DNA from: Streptomyces sp. HUAS MG91
Lineage (GTDB): Bacteria; Actinomycetota; Actinomycetes; Streptomycetales; Streptomycetaceae
Direction of reading: 5' to 3'
Assembly (NCBI RefSeq): GCF_040529335.1
Contig: NZ_CP159534.1
Coordinates: 2,976,001-3,040,000 of the forward strand
DNA: 64,000 nucleotides
This document shows, piece after piece, positions 35,865-45,943 of this stretch (the stretch's first letter is position 1; each line of letters opens with the position of its first letter). The notes below the pieces were generated by a model that saw only the letters and a list, made by a program, of their open reading frames with translations, had not been told where the DNA came from and did not search any database. The position numbers were made by a program, and so were the translations under genes.

Positions 35865-37700
35865 CTACCGGCCGGTTGTGGAAATCCCCGTCACCCGTAC
35901 GTACTGCTCCCGCACCTCTCGGTACCGCAGCAGCTCCGCCGCGACGGGATCGAGCACCCGCGCCCGTCCGCAGGCCGCCGCGGCGTCCCGCAACCGGCGC
36001 TCGGCGTCCTGCCCGTACCGCCGTGCCGGTCCCTTCGCCGCGAACCGGCACGCCCACTCCACGCACGGCCCGCCCACGATGCCGGTCAGCATCATCAGCA
36101 CCGGCACTCCGAGGTTGGGCGACACGATGCCGATGATCTGGCCCAACAGCCACAGACCGCCCAGCACCTGAAGCACCGTCATGGACACCTGGGCGAGCAC
36201 CGCGACCGGCCACCATCCCGGGCGCGGCGGTCGTGCGCCGGGCCCCGACGGCGTTCCCGGCTGGCGGCCTCCCGCGTCCGGCGTGCCCGCCGCGACGGCC
36301 AGTTCGTCGAGCGCCTGGGGCAGCCCCTCGGCCCCGCGCGTGGCCGCCTCCCGCACGGCCTGTCCCCAGGCCGTGGGCAGTCCGGTCGCCGCGGCGTCGC
36401 CGACGGCCCGTACCGCGTGCTCCACGCGCTGCCGCGCCGTGGCCTCCTCGTCGGCGGGCGGCAGGGCGGCCGGGGTGCTCGCGGTGGCGGCGCGCTGGGC
36501 CTCGTACCACCGCCAGAGCCTGAGCCACGGTGTGCCGCAGGCCTTGTTGGCGCCGCGCGCCCAGGCGCGTTCGGCGGCCTGCCCGGCGGCCGCCGCGCCG
36601 ACCGCCTCGGCGAGCCGGTCGGCGAACTCCTCGCGGGCGGCCTCGCTCAGCCCGATCTGCCGCCCGGCCGTGTACACCGGGCGCAGCCGCTGCGCCGCCG
36701 CGTCCACGTCGGCGCCGATCCGCCGCGCGGCGGCGCACCGCTCGCCGACGAACTGGTCCAGGGCCTCGCGCAGTTCACCGACGCCGTCCCCGGTCAGCGC
36801 GGACAGCGGCAGCACGGTGGCGCCGGGTTCGCCGTGCTCGCCGAGCGCGATGCCGTCCTCGTCGAGGAGGCGCCGCAGGTCGTCGAGAACCTGTTCGGCG
36901 GCGTCGCCGGGCAGCCGGTCGACCTGGTTGAGCACGACGAACATCACCTCGGCGTGCCCGGCCATGGGCCGCAGATAGCGCTCGTGCAGCATCGCGTCGG
37001 CGTACTTCTCGGGGTCGACGACCCAGATCACGGCGTCCACGAGGGCGAGCACCCGGTCGACCTGCTCGCGGTGGGCGGGCGCGGCCGAGTCGTGGTCGGG
37101 CAGGTCGATGAGGACGAGCCCGTCGAGGGGCGTGTCGCCGTGCTGCCCCTGGAGCGGCCTGCGCCGGGAACGTCCCGGGATGCCGAGCCGGTCGAGCAGG
37201 CCCGCCGCGCCGTCGGTCCAACTGCACGCGATCGGCGCGGAGGTGGTCGGCCGGCGCAGCCCGGTCTCGGACAGCGGCACGCCCGCGAGAGCGTTGAACA
37301 GCGTCGACTTCCCGCTCCCCGTGGCCCCGGCCACCGCCACGACGGTGTGCCGCGCGGAGAGCCTGCGGCGGGCGGCGGCCTCGTCGAGCACCCGGCCCGC
37401 CTCGGCGAGGGTCGGCCCCTCGAGGCGGGTCCTGGACAGGCCGACGAGTTCGCGCAGCGCGTCCAGGCGCTCCTTCAGCTGCCCGTCGTCGGACGTTCCC
37501 GGGCCGGCCGGCGGTGCCGCCTCCAGCAGGTCGCCCGACTGCCCGGCGGCCCGCCGCGCGATCAGCCCGTCGTCCCAGGCGCCGTTCTTGGCGGGCGGGG
37601 CGGCCGACTCGGGGGGCCGAGAGGGCTGGGAGGGCTCGCCGGTGTGCGGCTGGTCGGAGTACTCGGTGTCGTGGTCCGTGACGGCGGTCACCGCCCTCAC
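35865..37700 (-). CDS. Dynamin-like/YfjP-family GTPase with membrane helices
   Basis: GTG 37700 overlaps the stop of the upstream GTPase gene, and the protein has 611 residues. An acidic N-terminus (1-110) precedes a G domain with P-loop [19 protein letters not shown] (switch II) and VVLNQVDR (G4, N-x-x-D form). The C-terminal region contains two hydrophobic helices (about 480-540: [20 protein letters not shown] and [15 protein letters not shown]). The paired GTPases are translationally coupled and resemble bacterial dynamin-like pairs, which remodel membranes, for example at sporulation septa. That role is inferred. Confidence 0.87.
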   Translation of the reverse strand: MRAVTAVTDHDTEYSDQPHTGEPSQPSRPPESAAPPAKNGAWDDGLIARRAAGQSGDLLEAAPPAGPGTSDDGQLKERLDALRELVGLSRTRLEGPTLAEAGRVLDEAAARRRLSARHTVVAVAGATGSGKSTLFNALAGVPLSETGLRRPTTSAPIACSWTDGAAGLLDRLGIPGRSRRRPLQGQHGDTPLDGLVLIDLPDHDSAAPAHREQVDRVLALVDAVIWVVDPEKYADAMLHERYLRPMAGHAEVMFVVLNQVDRLPGDAAEQVLDDLRRLLDEDGIALGEHGEPGATVLPLSALTGDGVGELREALDQFVGERCAAARRIGADVDAAAQRLRPVYTAGRQIGLSEAAREEFADRLAEAVGAAAAGQAAERAWARGANKACGTPWLRLWRWYEAQRAATASTPAALPPADEEATARQRVEHAVRAVGDAAATGLPTAWGQAVREAATRGAEGLPQALDELAVAAGTPDAGGRQPGTPSGPGARPPRPGWWPVAVLAQVSMTVLQVLGGLWLLGQIIGIVSPNLGVPVLMMLTGIVGGPCVEWACRFAAKGPARRYGQDAERRLRDAAAACGRARVLDPVAAELLRYREVREQYVRVTGISTTGR

Positions 37701-39373
37701 CTCTCCTTCTGCAGCAGCGAAAGGGCCGCGATCAGTTCGGCCTGGGATTCCGGGGTGACGCCGAGCCCGTCGAGCGGCGTGAGCCTGCGTTCGCGCTCCG
37801 CGCCGAGCACGGTGTCCAGGTACTCGCTGAGCAGCCGCCCACCGCGGTCGCGCAGCTTCAGGGCGGCCTGCGCGCCGATGCGCTCGGCGAGGTGCTCACC
37901 CGCGGCCCTGGCCCGCCGGCCGCCGAGCAGCGCGGTGGCGACGAGCGCGGCGACGACCTCGGGTTCGGGCGGTGCGACGCCTTGCAGGTCGCCGACGGCC
38001 CGCACCTCTTCCTCCGCGTACTCCTCGAGGACCCGCCGCCAGCGTCGTACGGCCATCCCGATGCGGTGCTCGGCGCTCTCCAGCTCGGGGTCCCGGCCGG
38101 TCAGCTCCCGCGCGGCACCGCCCGGTTCGCGCCGCCACGCCTCGTCGACGCGCTGGTCCGCGGCGCTGACGGCGCACAAAAGAAGGGCGCTGAGACTCTC
38201 CACGAGGGCGTCCAGGAGCTCCCCTGCCGAGCAGTCCAGCGGATAGCTCCGCCACCGCTTGAGGGCGTCCCCCGCGAGCACGCCGCCCTTCTGCAACCTG
38301 TTGCGTACGCGCGCGTGCTCGTTCTCGTACGCGTCCTCGACCGCGGTGGTGAGCCGCACGGCGGCCGAGTGCTGGGCGGCGACGGCGGCGGCCAGCTCCG
38401 GCATGCGGGCCCGCAGCGAGTCGAGCACGCCGCGCGCGGTACGGGACACGGCGATGGCCCGGGCGTCGGGGTCCTGGGCGCGGTGGGTGAGCCAGGCCCG
38501 CAGGGGTGCCACGGCGGTGGCGGGGAGCAGCCCGCCGTTCCCGGTGGACTCGGGCAGCTCGGGAACGGTGAAGCGCGGTACGTCGCCGAGCCCGGCCTTG
38601 GTGAGCAGGGCCCCGTACTGCCGCGACACCTCGGCGACCACCTGGTGCGGAACGCGGTCGAGGACGGTCACCAGGCTGGCGTCGTACTCCTTGGCGGTGC
38701 GCAGCAGATGCCACGGCACGGCGTCGGCGTACCGGGAGGCGGTGGTGACCATGATCCAGACGTCGGCGGCGCTGACGAGCCGGGCCGCGAGCAGCCGGTT
38801 CTCGTCGACGAGGGAGTCGACGTCGGGCGCGTCGAGCAGCGCGAGCCCCTGCGGCAGCGTGCCCGCCGTCTCGACCCTCAGCACCTGCTCCCCGTCCTCC
38901 AGTACGGGGTCGAGCGCGTCGTCGTCCGCGTCCACGGCCTCGTCGTCGGCCTGGCGGGGCACCCACACGCGCGTGAGGTCGGGCAGCACCCGCATCCCGG
39001 AGAACCAGTGATGATCGTCCGGGTGACAGACCAGCACGGGTGTCCGAGTCGTCGGCCGCAGCACACCGGCCTCGCTCACCACACGCCCTACGAGTGAATT
39101 CACCAGAGTGGACTTGCCGGCACCGGTAGAACCGCCGATCACGGCGAGCAGCGGTGCTTCGGGAGCGCGCAGGCGGGGCACCAAGTAGTCGTCGAGCTGT
39201 GCGAGCAACTCGTTCCTGTTGGCACGCGCGCGTGGCGCCCCCGCGAGGGGAAGCGGGAAGCGCGCGGCGGCGACACGGTCGCGCAGCGCGGTAAGTGCGT
39301 CGAGCAGCTGAGGCCGTACGTCCAAGGTCACCACATGCGAAGAATGCCCAATTTTGGCGGCTTTCTGAAGCAT
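37697..39373 (-). CDS. Dynamin-like GTPase, first of the pair
   Basis: ATG 39373 gives 558 residues; GTG 39331 ([13 protein letters not shown]) is a common alternative start in this family. The P-loop [10 protein letters not shown] sits in [20 protein letters not shown]. Switch region [15 protein letters not shown] and TVLDRVP complete the G domain. The rest is helical with no clear membrane segment. It ends inside the start of the second GTPase gene (GTGA overlap). Together the two proteins probably act as a hetero-oligomer, as in other bacterial dynamin pairs. Confidence 0.87.
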   Translation of the reverse strand: MLQKAAKIGHSSHVVTLDVRPQLLDALTALRDRVAAARFPLPLAGAPRARANRNELLAQLDDYLVPRLRAPEAPLLAVIGGSTGAGKSTLVNSLVGRVVSEAGVLRPTTRTPVLVCHPDDHHWFSGMRVLPDLTRVWVPRQADDEAVDADDDALDPVLEDGEQVLRVETAGTLPQGLALLDAPDVDSLVDENRLLAARLVSAADVWIMVTTASRYADAVPWHLLRTAKEYDASLVTVLDRVPHQVVAEVSRQYGALLTKAGLGDVPRFTVPELPESTGNGGLLPATAVAPLRAWLTHRAQDPDARAIAVSRTARGVLDSLRARMPELAAAVAAQHSAAVRLTTAVEDAYENEHARVRNRLQKGGVLAGDALKRWRSYPLDCSAGELLDALVESLSALLLCAVSAADQRVDEAWRREPGGAARELTGRDPELESAEHRIGMAVRRWRRVLEEYAEEEVRAVGDLQGVAPPEPEVVAALVATALLGGRRARAAGEHLAERIGAQAALKLRDRGGRLLSEYLDTVLGAERERRLTPLDGLGVTPESQAELIAALSLLQKER

Positions 39374-39722
39374 ATGAGTGCACCTGCGCGCCGATAACAC
39401 GCCAGAACACACCAGGAGGCCCAGCCGGAACCTCCGACAGCACCACATAAGGCGCGTCATACGTCACAGGAAGCACACAGCGGGACGGAAGGGTAGACAG
39501 GGGGCGCAGGCATAACGAGTGCACAACACCCGTGGCTGGAGTCGCCAAAAGCGATGCAGGATTCGTACCTACCTGCGATTATCAGGATCGCTTCACTGAA
39601 CCTCCACATCAAGTCACGGAGGCGAAGCAGCAAGGACGGGGACTCGGGAGCCCTATCCTTGTCCCCGGCAAGGTCATGGATCACCCCCACTTCCATCCGG
39701 CCGAGCCACCGGCCACACACCG
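39374..39722. other. Intergenic region between GTPase pair and tRNA
   Basis: These 349 bases lie between the divergent GTPase operon and the tRNA gene. They should contain both promoters. A TTGTCCCC stretch near 39659 could be part of the tRNA promoter. Short open frames are present on both strands but none has a ribosome site or protein-like composition. Confidence 0.35.
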
Positions 39723-39795
39723 GCCCCCGTAGCTCAGTGGATAGAGCAGGCGCCTTCTAAGCGCTTGGCCGCAGGTTCGAGTCCTGCCGGGGGCG
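39723..39795 (+). tRNA. tRNA-Arg (anticodon TCT)
   Basis: A complete cloverleaf can be drawn. The acceptor stem is GCCCCCG (39723-39729) with CGGGGGC (39788-39794) and discriminator G. The D stem is GCTC/GAGC. The anticodon stem GGCGC/GCGCT carries loop CTTCTAA with anticodon TCT at 39756-39758. The T stem is GCAGG/CCTGC with loop TTCGAGT. CCA is not encoded. It reads AGA, a rare codon in this genus. Confidence 0.97.
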
Positions 39796-39803
39796 CCTCT
39801 CGT

Positions 39804-39829
39804 AGGCCCCACTTCGGTGGGGCCTTTCT
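39804..39829 (+). terminator. Intrinsic terminator of tRNA-Arg
   Basis: A perfect 9-bp stem AGGCCCCAC/GTGGGGCCT with a TTCG tetraloop is followed by TTTCT. It lies nine bases after the tRNA. Confidence 0.92.
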
Positions 39830-40092
39830 GCTGGTCAGGGGGCCTGCGCGTACGCGCGTGGTGGGCCCGGTCGCTGCCCCGGGGAGCATGGACGAGTCCG
39901 TGGCTGTCCGGCTGAAGCTGGGTTCCTGCGGGGCGCTGTGGCGCAAAGCGCGAGCAGCGCGGGGACGATGCCACCCGCCCAGTCGGCCGCCTGATCGCCG
40001 CCGGTGCGACTCTGGCCGACCAAGTGCCGGCCCGGAGGGGAGGAGGCCTTACGGCCACCGTCCGAGGCGGCCCCCTCCGGGCGCATAAGGAG

Positions 40093-40413
40093 CTACACCG
40101 GGATCACCTTGACGACTTCCGGGACCGCATGGGCGCCGGGCGGGATTTTGATCCAGATCCGTCCGACCCGAACGTTCGGGTACTGCCCGGGAACCTGGGT
40201 CGTCGCGTTCACCGTGAACTCCATGATTTCCCCACCGCCGTCGAGCCTCGCGCTCCTGACCGACGTCGGGTGGATCTCGACCTCCTGCGCGGCACCGTCC
40301 AGTTGCAGATCGATGATGACCCGCTGGTGAAGATAGGGAACCTTGCCAAGTTCCATGAACTCGCGCTCGAAGTCCCAGGGTGTGTGCCAGTAGCCGTAGT
40401 TGGGTTCGGTCAT
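40093..40413 (-). CDS. Small hypothetical protein
   Basis: ATG 40413 follows a GAGG ribosome site, and the product has 106 residues. It starts MTEPNYGYWHTPWDFEREFM and continues as a beta-rich sequence (VIIDLQLDGAAQEVEIHPTS and EIMEFTVNATTQVPGQYPNV). No signal peptide or membrane helix is seen. Codon usage is less extreme than in neighbours and the gene is isolated next to a tRNA, which suggests a recent arrival. I do not recognise the family. Confidence 0.6.
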   Translation of the reverse strand: MTEPNYGYWHTPWDFEREFMELGKVPYLHQRVIIDLQLDGAAQEVEIHPTSVRSARLDGGGEIMEFTVNATTQVPGQYPNVRVGRIWIKIPPGAHAVPEVVKVIPV

Positions 40414-40784
40414 TGCCTCATCCCCCGCCCTGCGTCAGCTTCGAACTCGGGGTCCGAAAGTCTTCCGGAAGTCCCGCCTCGTGGCGCGAGTTCCGGGACG
40501 GCCCATTCGGCAATTCTGGCCGCATGCCCCCGGCACGGGCCAGCCTCGAACACCGACCAATCTTGTCGCCGTACGCCCCAAGTCCAGACCCTGCCGGGGA
40601 TCCCGTCATCGGTCTCGCTTCGGCCGGGCCTTTTGCTCCTCGGAGCCAGGACCGTCAGGTGGTCGACTCCGGAGTTTCGACGACGCGTTCACTTGGGTGC
40701 CAGGTCGATGCCGCACCTTCCCATACAGAGACAAAAGGGCATGCAGGTTGAGGGTTGAGGGGAGGCCCGTTCATCCTTTTCCCC
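40414..40784. other. Intergenic region with no supported gene
   Basis: These 371 bases lie between the divergent small hypothetical and exonuclease genes. Composition is less G+C biased than the flanks. Short frames exist but lack starts with ribosome sites or protein character. The sequence CCTGCCGGGG at about 40601 resembles ten bases of the tRNA 3' end, too short to call an attachment site. Confidence 0.35.
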
Positions 40785-42593
40785 ATGAGTCTCGCCTCTC
40801 CCTGCCCCGACCTCACCGCCATGGACGGATACGCCCACGATTGGGCCCTCGTTGATGTGGAGACCTCTGGGCTGGTGGCCCGGCGGGATCGGGTGTTGTC
40901 GGTTGCCGTGGTCACCGTCGGGCGGGACGGTGAGCAGACCGGGGAGTTCTCCACGCTGCTCGATCCGGGGTGTGATCCGGGGCCGGTCGACGTGCACGGG
41001 CTGACCGCCGAGCGACTGCGCGGGGCTCCGACCTTCGATCAGGTGGCCGAGCACATCGGCGCGATGCTGCGGGACCGCGTTCTGGTCGCTCACAACGCCC
41101 AGTTCGACTACGACTTCCTTGCCCACGAGTTCGCCCGCGCCCGCATGTGGCTGCCGGTGTCGCAGCGGCTGTGCACCCTCGCGCTGAACCGGCAGGTGGA
41201 TCCGCCGACGGCCGACATGAAGCTGGGCACGCTGGCAGCCCACTACGGCGTACCGCAGCGGCACGCGCACGACGCGCTGGACGACACCCGGGTGCTGGCA
41301 GGGATTCTGCGGGCGTCGCTGCGGGAAGCGGCGAGGCTCGCGCTGCCGTTGCCGTTCGTGAGCTGCCCGCCGCGGGCCGAGTCCCAGTTCACGCCGCAGC
41401 CGCCCAAGACGCCCTGCGCCTATCGCAATCCGGGGCGGCTGGTTCCCGGAGGAGCGCTTCGGCAGGGCATGAAGGTCGCGATCACCGGTGAAACCGCCCG
41501 TGCGCGGGCCGAGTTGGTCGGACGGGGCGTCGCCGCCGGGCTCAACATGATGGGCTCGGTCAGTCACCACACCAGTGTCCTGGTCGGCAATGAGTCTGCG
41601 ACCGGATCGGCGAAGGCGCGGCGGGCCGCCGCCGAGGGGGTGCCCGTCATCGACGAGGACACCTTCCTCCATTTGCTCAACGCCGTAGAGGCCGGTTCGC
41701 CGCATCAGTCGCCCGGAGCGGCACCGGCCGTTCCTGCCCCGCGCCAGGCCGAGTCCGCTCCCATCAAGTCGGGCGACCGGCCGCTGGCCGGGCACCGGGT
41801 GCTCATCCTGGGCGGCGCGCACGCCGAGGCGGCCGACGCGCGTACCCGCGTCGTCGAACTCGGTGGCTCCGCCGCGGTCAATCTCTCGCGCAGCGTCACC
41901 GACGTCGTCGTCCTCTCCGGCGGCGAGAACGACCGCCGGATGCCCCGGATCACCGAACTGGGTCTCTCGGTGCACGACGTGCTGTGGCTCGCCGATCCGG
42001 CAACCACGGCCAGCACCGCCGACGCCGTGGAGGCCAAGGCTCCGGCCACGTCTGTCGGCGCCGCGGCACCCCTCGTCCTTCCCCGCGGCGGCGTTATCGA
42101 CCTGCCCGCCCCAGCGGGCCCCTGGCATGTCACCGCGTCCTGGGCGCCCCGGGAACACTTCGAGGTCGACGTCGTCGCCTTCGTGCTCGACGAGGACGAG
42201 CAGGTCACCTTCGACGAGGACTTCGTCTTCTACGGCGCCCCGGAGAACCCCGGCGGCACGGTCCACCTGCTCACCAACGGCCCGGCCGAACAGACCGTCA
42301 CCGTCGACGTCGTCTCCCTGCCGCCGTCCTCGCACCGGGTGGTGATCGCCGCGGCCGTCGACGGTGGCCTGTCCTTCGGCGACGTCGGCGCCCTCCAGGT
42401 CTCCGCGGCACCCGGCGAAAGCGCCGCCCCGCTGGCACGCGCGACGCTGGACGCCGCCACCAGCGAGCGCACGCTGGTCCTGGCCGAGCTCTACCGCCGC
42501 GGCCCGCTCTGGCGTTTCCGTGCCGTGGGACAGGGCTACGGCCACGGGCTCGACGCCCTCGCACGCGGTTACGGAGTCGACATCGCCGACTGA
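40785..42593 (+). CDS. DnaQ-like 3'-5' exonuclease fused to BRCT and TerD domains
   Basis: ATG 40785 gives 602 residues (TTG 40755 and ATG 40821 are alternatives). Residues about 18-195 are a DEDDh exonuclease: Asp24 and Glu26 in VDVETSGL, HNAQFDYDFL, and HDALDDTRVL. A BRCT-like domain follows at about 225-302 (GMKVAITGETARARAELVGR and VPVIDEDTFLHLL), and a degenerate second one at about 330-400. Residues about 430-600 form a TerD stress domain (IDLPAPAGPWHVTASWAPRE, EDEQVTFDEDFVFYG, and LYRRGPLWRFRAVGQGY). The first parts suggest DNA proofreading or repair. TerD links it to calcium-binding stress/tellurite-type responses. It is monocistronic and converges with the protease gene. Confidence 0.87.
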   Translation: MSLASPCPDLTAMDGYAHDWALVDVETSGLVARRDRVLSVAVVTVGRDGEQTGEFSTLLDPGCDPGPVDVHGLTAERLRGAPTFDQVAEHIGAMLRDRVLVAHNAQFDYDFLAHEFARARMWLPVSQRLCTLALNRQVDPPTADMKLGTLAAHYGVPQRHAHDALDDTRVLAGILRASLREAARLALPLPFVSCPPRAESQFTPQPPKTPCAYRNPGRLVPGGALRQGMKVAITGETARARAELVGRGVAAGLNMMGSVSHHTSVLVGNESATGSAKARRAAAEGVPVIDEDTFLHLLNAVEAGSPHQSPGAAPAVPAPRQAESAPIKSGDRPLAGHRVLILGGAHAEAADARTRVVELGGSAAVNLSRSVTDVVVLSGGENDRRMPRITELGLSVHDVLWLADPATTASTADAVEAKAPATSVGAAAPLVLPRGGVIDLPAPAGPWHVTASWAPREHFEVDVVAFVLDEDEQVTFDEDFVFYGAPENPGGTVHLLTNGPAEQTVTVDVVSLPPSSHRVVIAAAVDGGLSFGDVGALQVSAAPGESAAPLARATLDAATSERTLVLAELYRRGPLWRFRAVGQGYGHGLDALARGYGVDIAD

Positions 42594-42694
42594 GCCCGCC
42601 GCACCGGACCAAAGTGCCGACGTGACCTCCACGTCTGCTGGATCGCGCGAGGTCTTCTTCTGGAGGCAGGGTGGAGGCCACGCGGTAGTCGCCG

Positions 42695-45600
42695 TCACCC
42701 GGGCCCTGGCGGACCGTCGAGGCGCGGCAGCAAGTAGTCGACGGCCGCTGTGAGGTGGGGGTCCGTTGTGGGTGGGGGGCCCGGGGGGAGCTGGATTTCT
42801 ATGTCCGGGTGGACGCCGTGGTTCTCCAGGCGGCCGCCGACGCCGTCGAACACGTAGCGGAACTCGGGCTGGGTGGTGATCGTGCCGTCCACCAGGGGGT
42901 GCCGGGGCCAGGTGGCGATGACGCCTCCCCAGGTGCGGTGGCCGATCAGGGGGCCGAGGCCCAGGTGGCGGAAGGTGTGGCTGAAGATCTCGCCGTCGGA
43001 GCCGGTGTGTTCGTCGATGAGGAGCGCCATCGGGCCCGCCGGTGACTCCGACGGGTAGGGGCGGGCGCCGCTCCAGCGGCCGTGCTCGGCGCCCAGGCGG
43101 TGCCGGCCGAGGCGTTCCAGGAGCAGGGGGGAGATGTGGCCGCCGATGTTGTGGCGGACGTCGAGGACGAGGCCGGGGCGGTCCATCTCGGTGGCGAAGC
43201 CACGGACGAACTCGGCGTAGCCGGTGCCGAACATGTCCGGGACGTGGACGTATCCGAGCCGGCCCGCGGACGTCTCGTGGACCTGGCGGCGGTTGGCCTC
43301 CACCCAGTCGCGGTAGCGGGCGGCCGTCTCGCTCCCGGCCGCCCGGACGCAGACCCGCCGGACGTCGGCGTCGCCGCGCCGTACGGACAGTTCCACCTCG
43401 TGGCCGGCGAGCCCCACCAGCAGTTCGCCCGGGCCCTGGGGGCCCACCGGGCGGCCGTTGACGGCCACGACGGCGTCCCCGGGGCGGATGTCGGTTCCGG
43501 GCCGGTTGCAGGGTGAGGTCGCCGCCGGGTTCCACGGGTCGCCCTCCAGGACGGCGTGGACCCGCCAGGTCTTGGGGTCGTCGGTGTCCCAGTCGATCCC
43601 GAGGAAGCCCTGCGCGTGGTGGGGCTGCTCGCGGTAGTCGCCCCCGCGCTCGTACGCGTGGGAGGCGCCCAGTTCGCCCTGCAACTCCCAGAGGAGGTCC
43701 GAGAGTTCGGAGCGGGTCGCCACCCGGTCGACCAGCGGCACGTAACGCTCGTACACCGCGTTCCAGTCGACTCCGGCCATGCCGGGGTGCCAGAAGTTCT
43801 CCTTCTGGAGTCGCCACGCCTCGCGGAACATCTGGTGCCACTCCTCGGCGGGCCGCAGCGGCACCCGGAGCCGGTCGAGGTCGATCCAGCCGGTGGCGCG
43901 GCCCGGTCTGGCCTCCACGGAGTCGTCGTCGTCCTCGATCTCCAGCGGCTCGTCGGCCCGCAGCAGCCGCAGCCGACTGCCGCACCGGTAGAGGAGGGCG
44001 TCGGCGCCGGGGCGTACGTGCAGGTCGTCGACCTGGATCAGGCACTCGGTGCGGGTGATCCGCTCCATGTCCACGAGGCAGACCTGTCCGCCGATCGCGT
44101 CCTGCGGGCGCAGCGGGTCGGCGGCCGTCAGCGGCACCGACCACAGCAGGGCCTTGCCGTGCAGGCCGAACGCCGCGATGTAGCGGGACTCGGGGACGGG
44201 GAAGGGGACGACGCGCCGTTCGATGCCCGCCAAGTCGATGACGGTCGGGGCCGGTTCGCCGTCCTGCTCGTCCGCGTGGTCACCGCTGCCCTCCGGGCCC
44301 GGGACGAACGGCGCGGGTGTCTCCTCGCGCAGCGTGATCGCGTACGGCAGCGTGCCGAACGGGAATCCGATCCCGGCCTCGATCTGGTCGTACTCGGGGG
44401 TGGGGGCGCGCTGGCCGATGAAGTACAGGTGGCGGCCGTCCGGGTCGAACGCCGGTCGCATGTCCCGCAGTACGGGCCGGGTGACCGGCCAGGTCGTCCC
44501 GGCGCTCACGTCCGCCACCTTGATGGCCGAGGTGCGGGGCGTCTGCGGAAAGGTGTACGCGAGCCAGCGGCCGTCCGGCGACCAGGCCAGGTCCTCGATG
44601 CGGTCGTGGGCCGTCTCGTCGAGGAGACGTACGGACGCCGTCGCGAGGTCCGCGACGTACAGCCGCTGGCGGTTGGTGGCGAAGGCGATCAGGTCCGCGC
44701 GGGGTGACGCGGCCAGCTCGGTCACCTGTCCGACGTCGCCGACGGCGAGATCGGTCTCGGTGCCGTCGGCCGTGTCGAGCACCACCAGGCGTTCCAGGGG
44801 GCCTCGGTCGCCCGCCACGGCGGCCAGGCGGCGGCCGTCGTGGATCCAGTCGAGGTGCTGGTAGCGCACTCCGTCGGGGGCGCCGTGCTGGCGCACCGGT
44901 CCCGACCAGGGCGCGAAGGTGAACACCTTGCCGCGCGAGGCGAGGGCGATGGTGGCGCCGTCCGGGCTTAGCCGTACGGTGTCCAGCCGTTCGGCGGCGC
45001 TCAGCAGCCGGCGGCCGCGCTGGGTCAGCGAGCTGGTGACTTCCACGTCGAGCGGCTGTGGCTGCCCGTCCGGGTCCAGCACGTACAGGCGGGCGCCCGC
45101 CTGGTAGACGAGCCGGACGCCGTCGGTCGCCAAGTGGCGGACGTAGAAGTCCTGGTGGTGGGTGTGGCGGCGGAGGTCGGTGCCGTCCGGCAGGCAGGAG
45201 TGGACGTTCCCCGTCGACTCGTGGTCGGAGACGAAGTAGATCCGGTCGCCGACCCAGCAGGGGTGCGCGAGGTTGCCGGGCAGTGAGATCAGGGGGCGGA
45301 ATCCGGCGGGTGCGGCAGCGGCGGGTGCGGCGGGTGCGGCAGCGGCGGGTGCGGCAGCGACCGGCCCGGCAGCGGTCGGCGCGGCGATGCCCTCCCCGGT
45401 CCCGTCCGCCCCACCCGCCCCGGCCGATATCCACAACGTCCCCGCCGCCCCACCCCGGTAGCGCTTCCACCGTGCCGGGTCGGTGCCGTTGCGGCACAGG
45501 ACGGTCCGGCCGTCGGGGCCGCGCGTGAGGGCCGTGGCCGAGCCGTACGGGAGGGGGCGCGGCGGGCCGCCGTCGGGGCGGACCGCGAACAGCCGGTGGC

Positions 45601-45937
45601 CGAAGTTGGCCGGCTGGTCGCCGGTGCCGGCGTAGAGGATCTCGCCCGTGCGCGGGTCCCAGCCCACGAGGTGGCACTGGGCGGCCTGGTGGGTCAGCCG
45701 CCGCGCGGGCCCGCCGTCGAGCGGCATGACGTACACCTCGGTCGGGCCCTCCTCGGCGCCGACGAAGGCCACCTGGGTGCGGTCCGGGGAGATCATCGGC
45801 CGGGCGGCCTCGGCGACTCCCGCGGTGAGGCGCCGGGCGGTGCCGCCCGCCGTGCCGACCGTCCACAGGTCGTCCTCGCAAGCGAAGACGACCGTGTCGC
45901 CCGCGATGCTCGGGAAGCGCAGATATCCCTGGGCCAC
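42695..45937 (-). CDS. Tricorn-type protease
   Basis: GTG 45937 gives 1080 residues. The N-terminal beta-propeller repeats run to about residue 660 (FPSIAGDTVVFACEDDLWTV and RPMISPDRTQVAFVGAEEG). A core domain, a PDZ domain (about 770-860, IRPGDAVVAVNGRPVG) and the C-terminal peptidase domain follow. The active-site His lies in GASHAYE and the nucleophile Ser in HTGSDGEIF. Tricorn peptidases trim peptides made by the proteasome in the cytosol. An Ala/Pro-rich insertion (about 190-212) interrupts the propeller. It lies seven bases after the regulator gene and is probably co-transcribed with it. Confidence 0.9.
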   Translation of the reverse strand: MAQGYLRFPSIAGDTVVFACEDDLWTVGTAGGTARRLTAGVAEAARPMISPDRTQVAFVGAEEGPTEVYVMPLDGGPARRLTHQAAQCHLVGWDPRTGEILYAGTGDQPANFGHRLFAVRPDGGPPRPLPYGSATALTRGPDGRTVLCRNGTDPARWKRYRGGAAGTLWISAGAGGADGTGEGIAAPTAAGPVAAAPAAAAPAAPAAAAPAGFRPLISLPGNLAHPCWVGDRIYFVSDHESTGNVHSCLPDGTDLRRHTHHQDFYVRHLATDGVRLVYQAGARLYVLDPDGQPQPLDVEVTSSLTQRGRRLLSAAERLDTVRLSPDGATIALASRGKVFTFAPWSGPVRQHGAPDGVRYQHLDWIHDGRRLAAVAGDRGPLERLVVLDTADGTETDLAVGDVGQVTELAASPRADLIAFATNRQRLYVADLATASVRLLDETAHDRIEDLAWSPDGRWLAYTFPQTPRTSAIKVADVSAGTTWPVTRPVLRDMRPAFDPDGRHLYFIGQRAPTPEYDQIEAGIGFPFGTLPYAITLREETPAPFVPGPEGSGDHADEQDGEPAPTVIDLAGIERRVVPFPVPESRYIAAFGLHGKALLWSVPLTAADPLRPQDAIGGQVCLVDMERITRTECLIQVDDLHVRPGADALLYRCGSRLRLLRADEPLEIEDDDDSVEARPGRATGWIDLDRLRVPLRPAEEWHQMFREAWRLQKENFWHPGMAGVDWNAVYERYVPLVDRVATRSELSDLLWELQGELGASHAYERGGDYREQPHHAQGFLGIDWDTDDPKTWRVHAVLEGDPWNPAATSPCNRPGTDIRPGDAVVAVNGRPVGPQGPGELLVGLAGHEVELSVRRGDADVRRVCVRAAGSETAARYRDWVEANRRQVHETSAGRLGYVHVPDMFGTGYAEFVRGFATEMDRPGLVLDVRHNIGGHISPLLLERLGRHRLGAEHGRWSGARPYPSESPAGPMALLIDEHTGSDGEIFSHTFRHLGLGPLIGHRTWGGVIATWPRHPLVDGTITTQPEFRYVFDGVGGRLENHGVHPDIEIQLPPGPPPTTDPHLTAAVDYLLPRLDGPPGPG

Positions 45938-45943
45938 GGCCGT

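Noticed and set aside
35139..38246. 1035-codon plus-strand open frame opposite ssbB and the GTPases
   Set aside because: It is a G+C-driven shadow: the opposite strand encodes recognisable SSB and GTPase motifs, while this frame is low-complexity Arg/Ala/Pro.
39457..39720. 87-residue minus-strand frame upstream of the tRNA
   Set aside because: It has no ribosome site, its composition is not protein-like, and it overlaps the expected promoter region.
39734..39946. Minus-strand open frame of about 70 residues across the tRNA-Arg gene (PAGLEPAAKRLEGACSIH end)
   Set aside because: It reads the complement of the tRNA itself, a well-known false protein; the cloverleaf is perfect.
39723..40610. 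Integration site of a mobile element at tRNA-Arg
   Set aside because: No integrase is present, and the best downstream match to the tRNA 3' end is only ten bases (CCTGCCGGGG).
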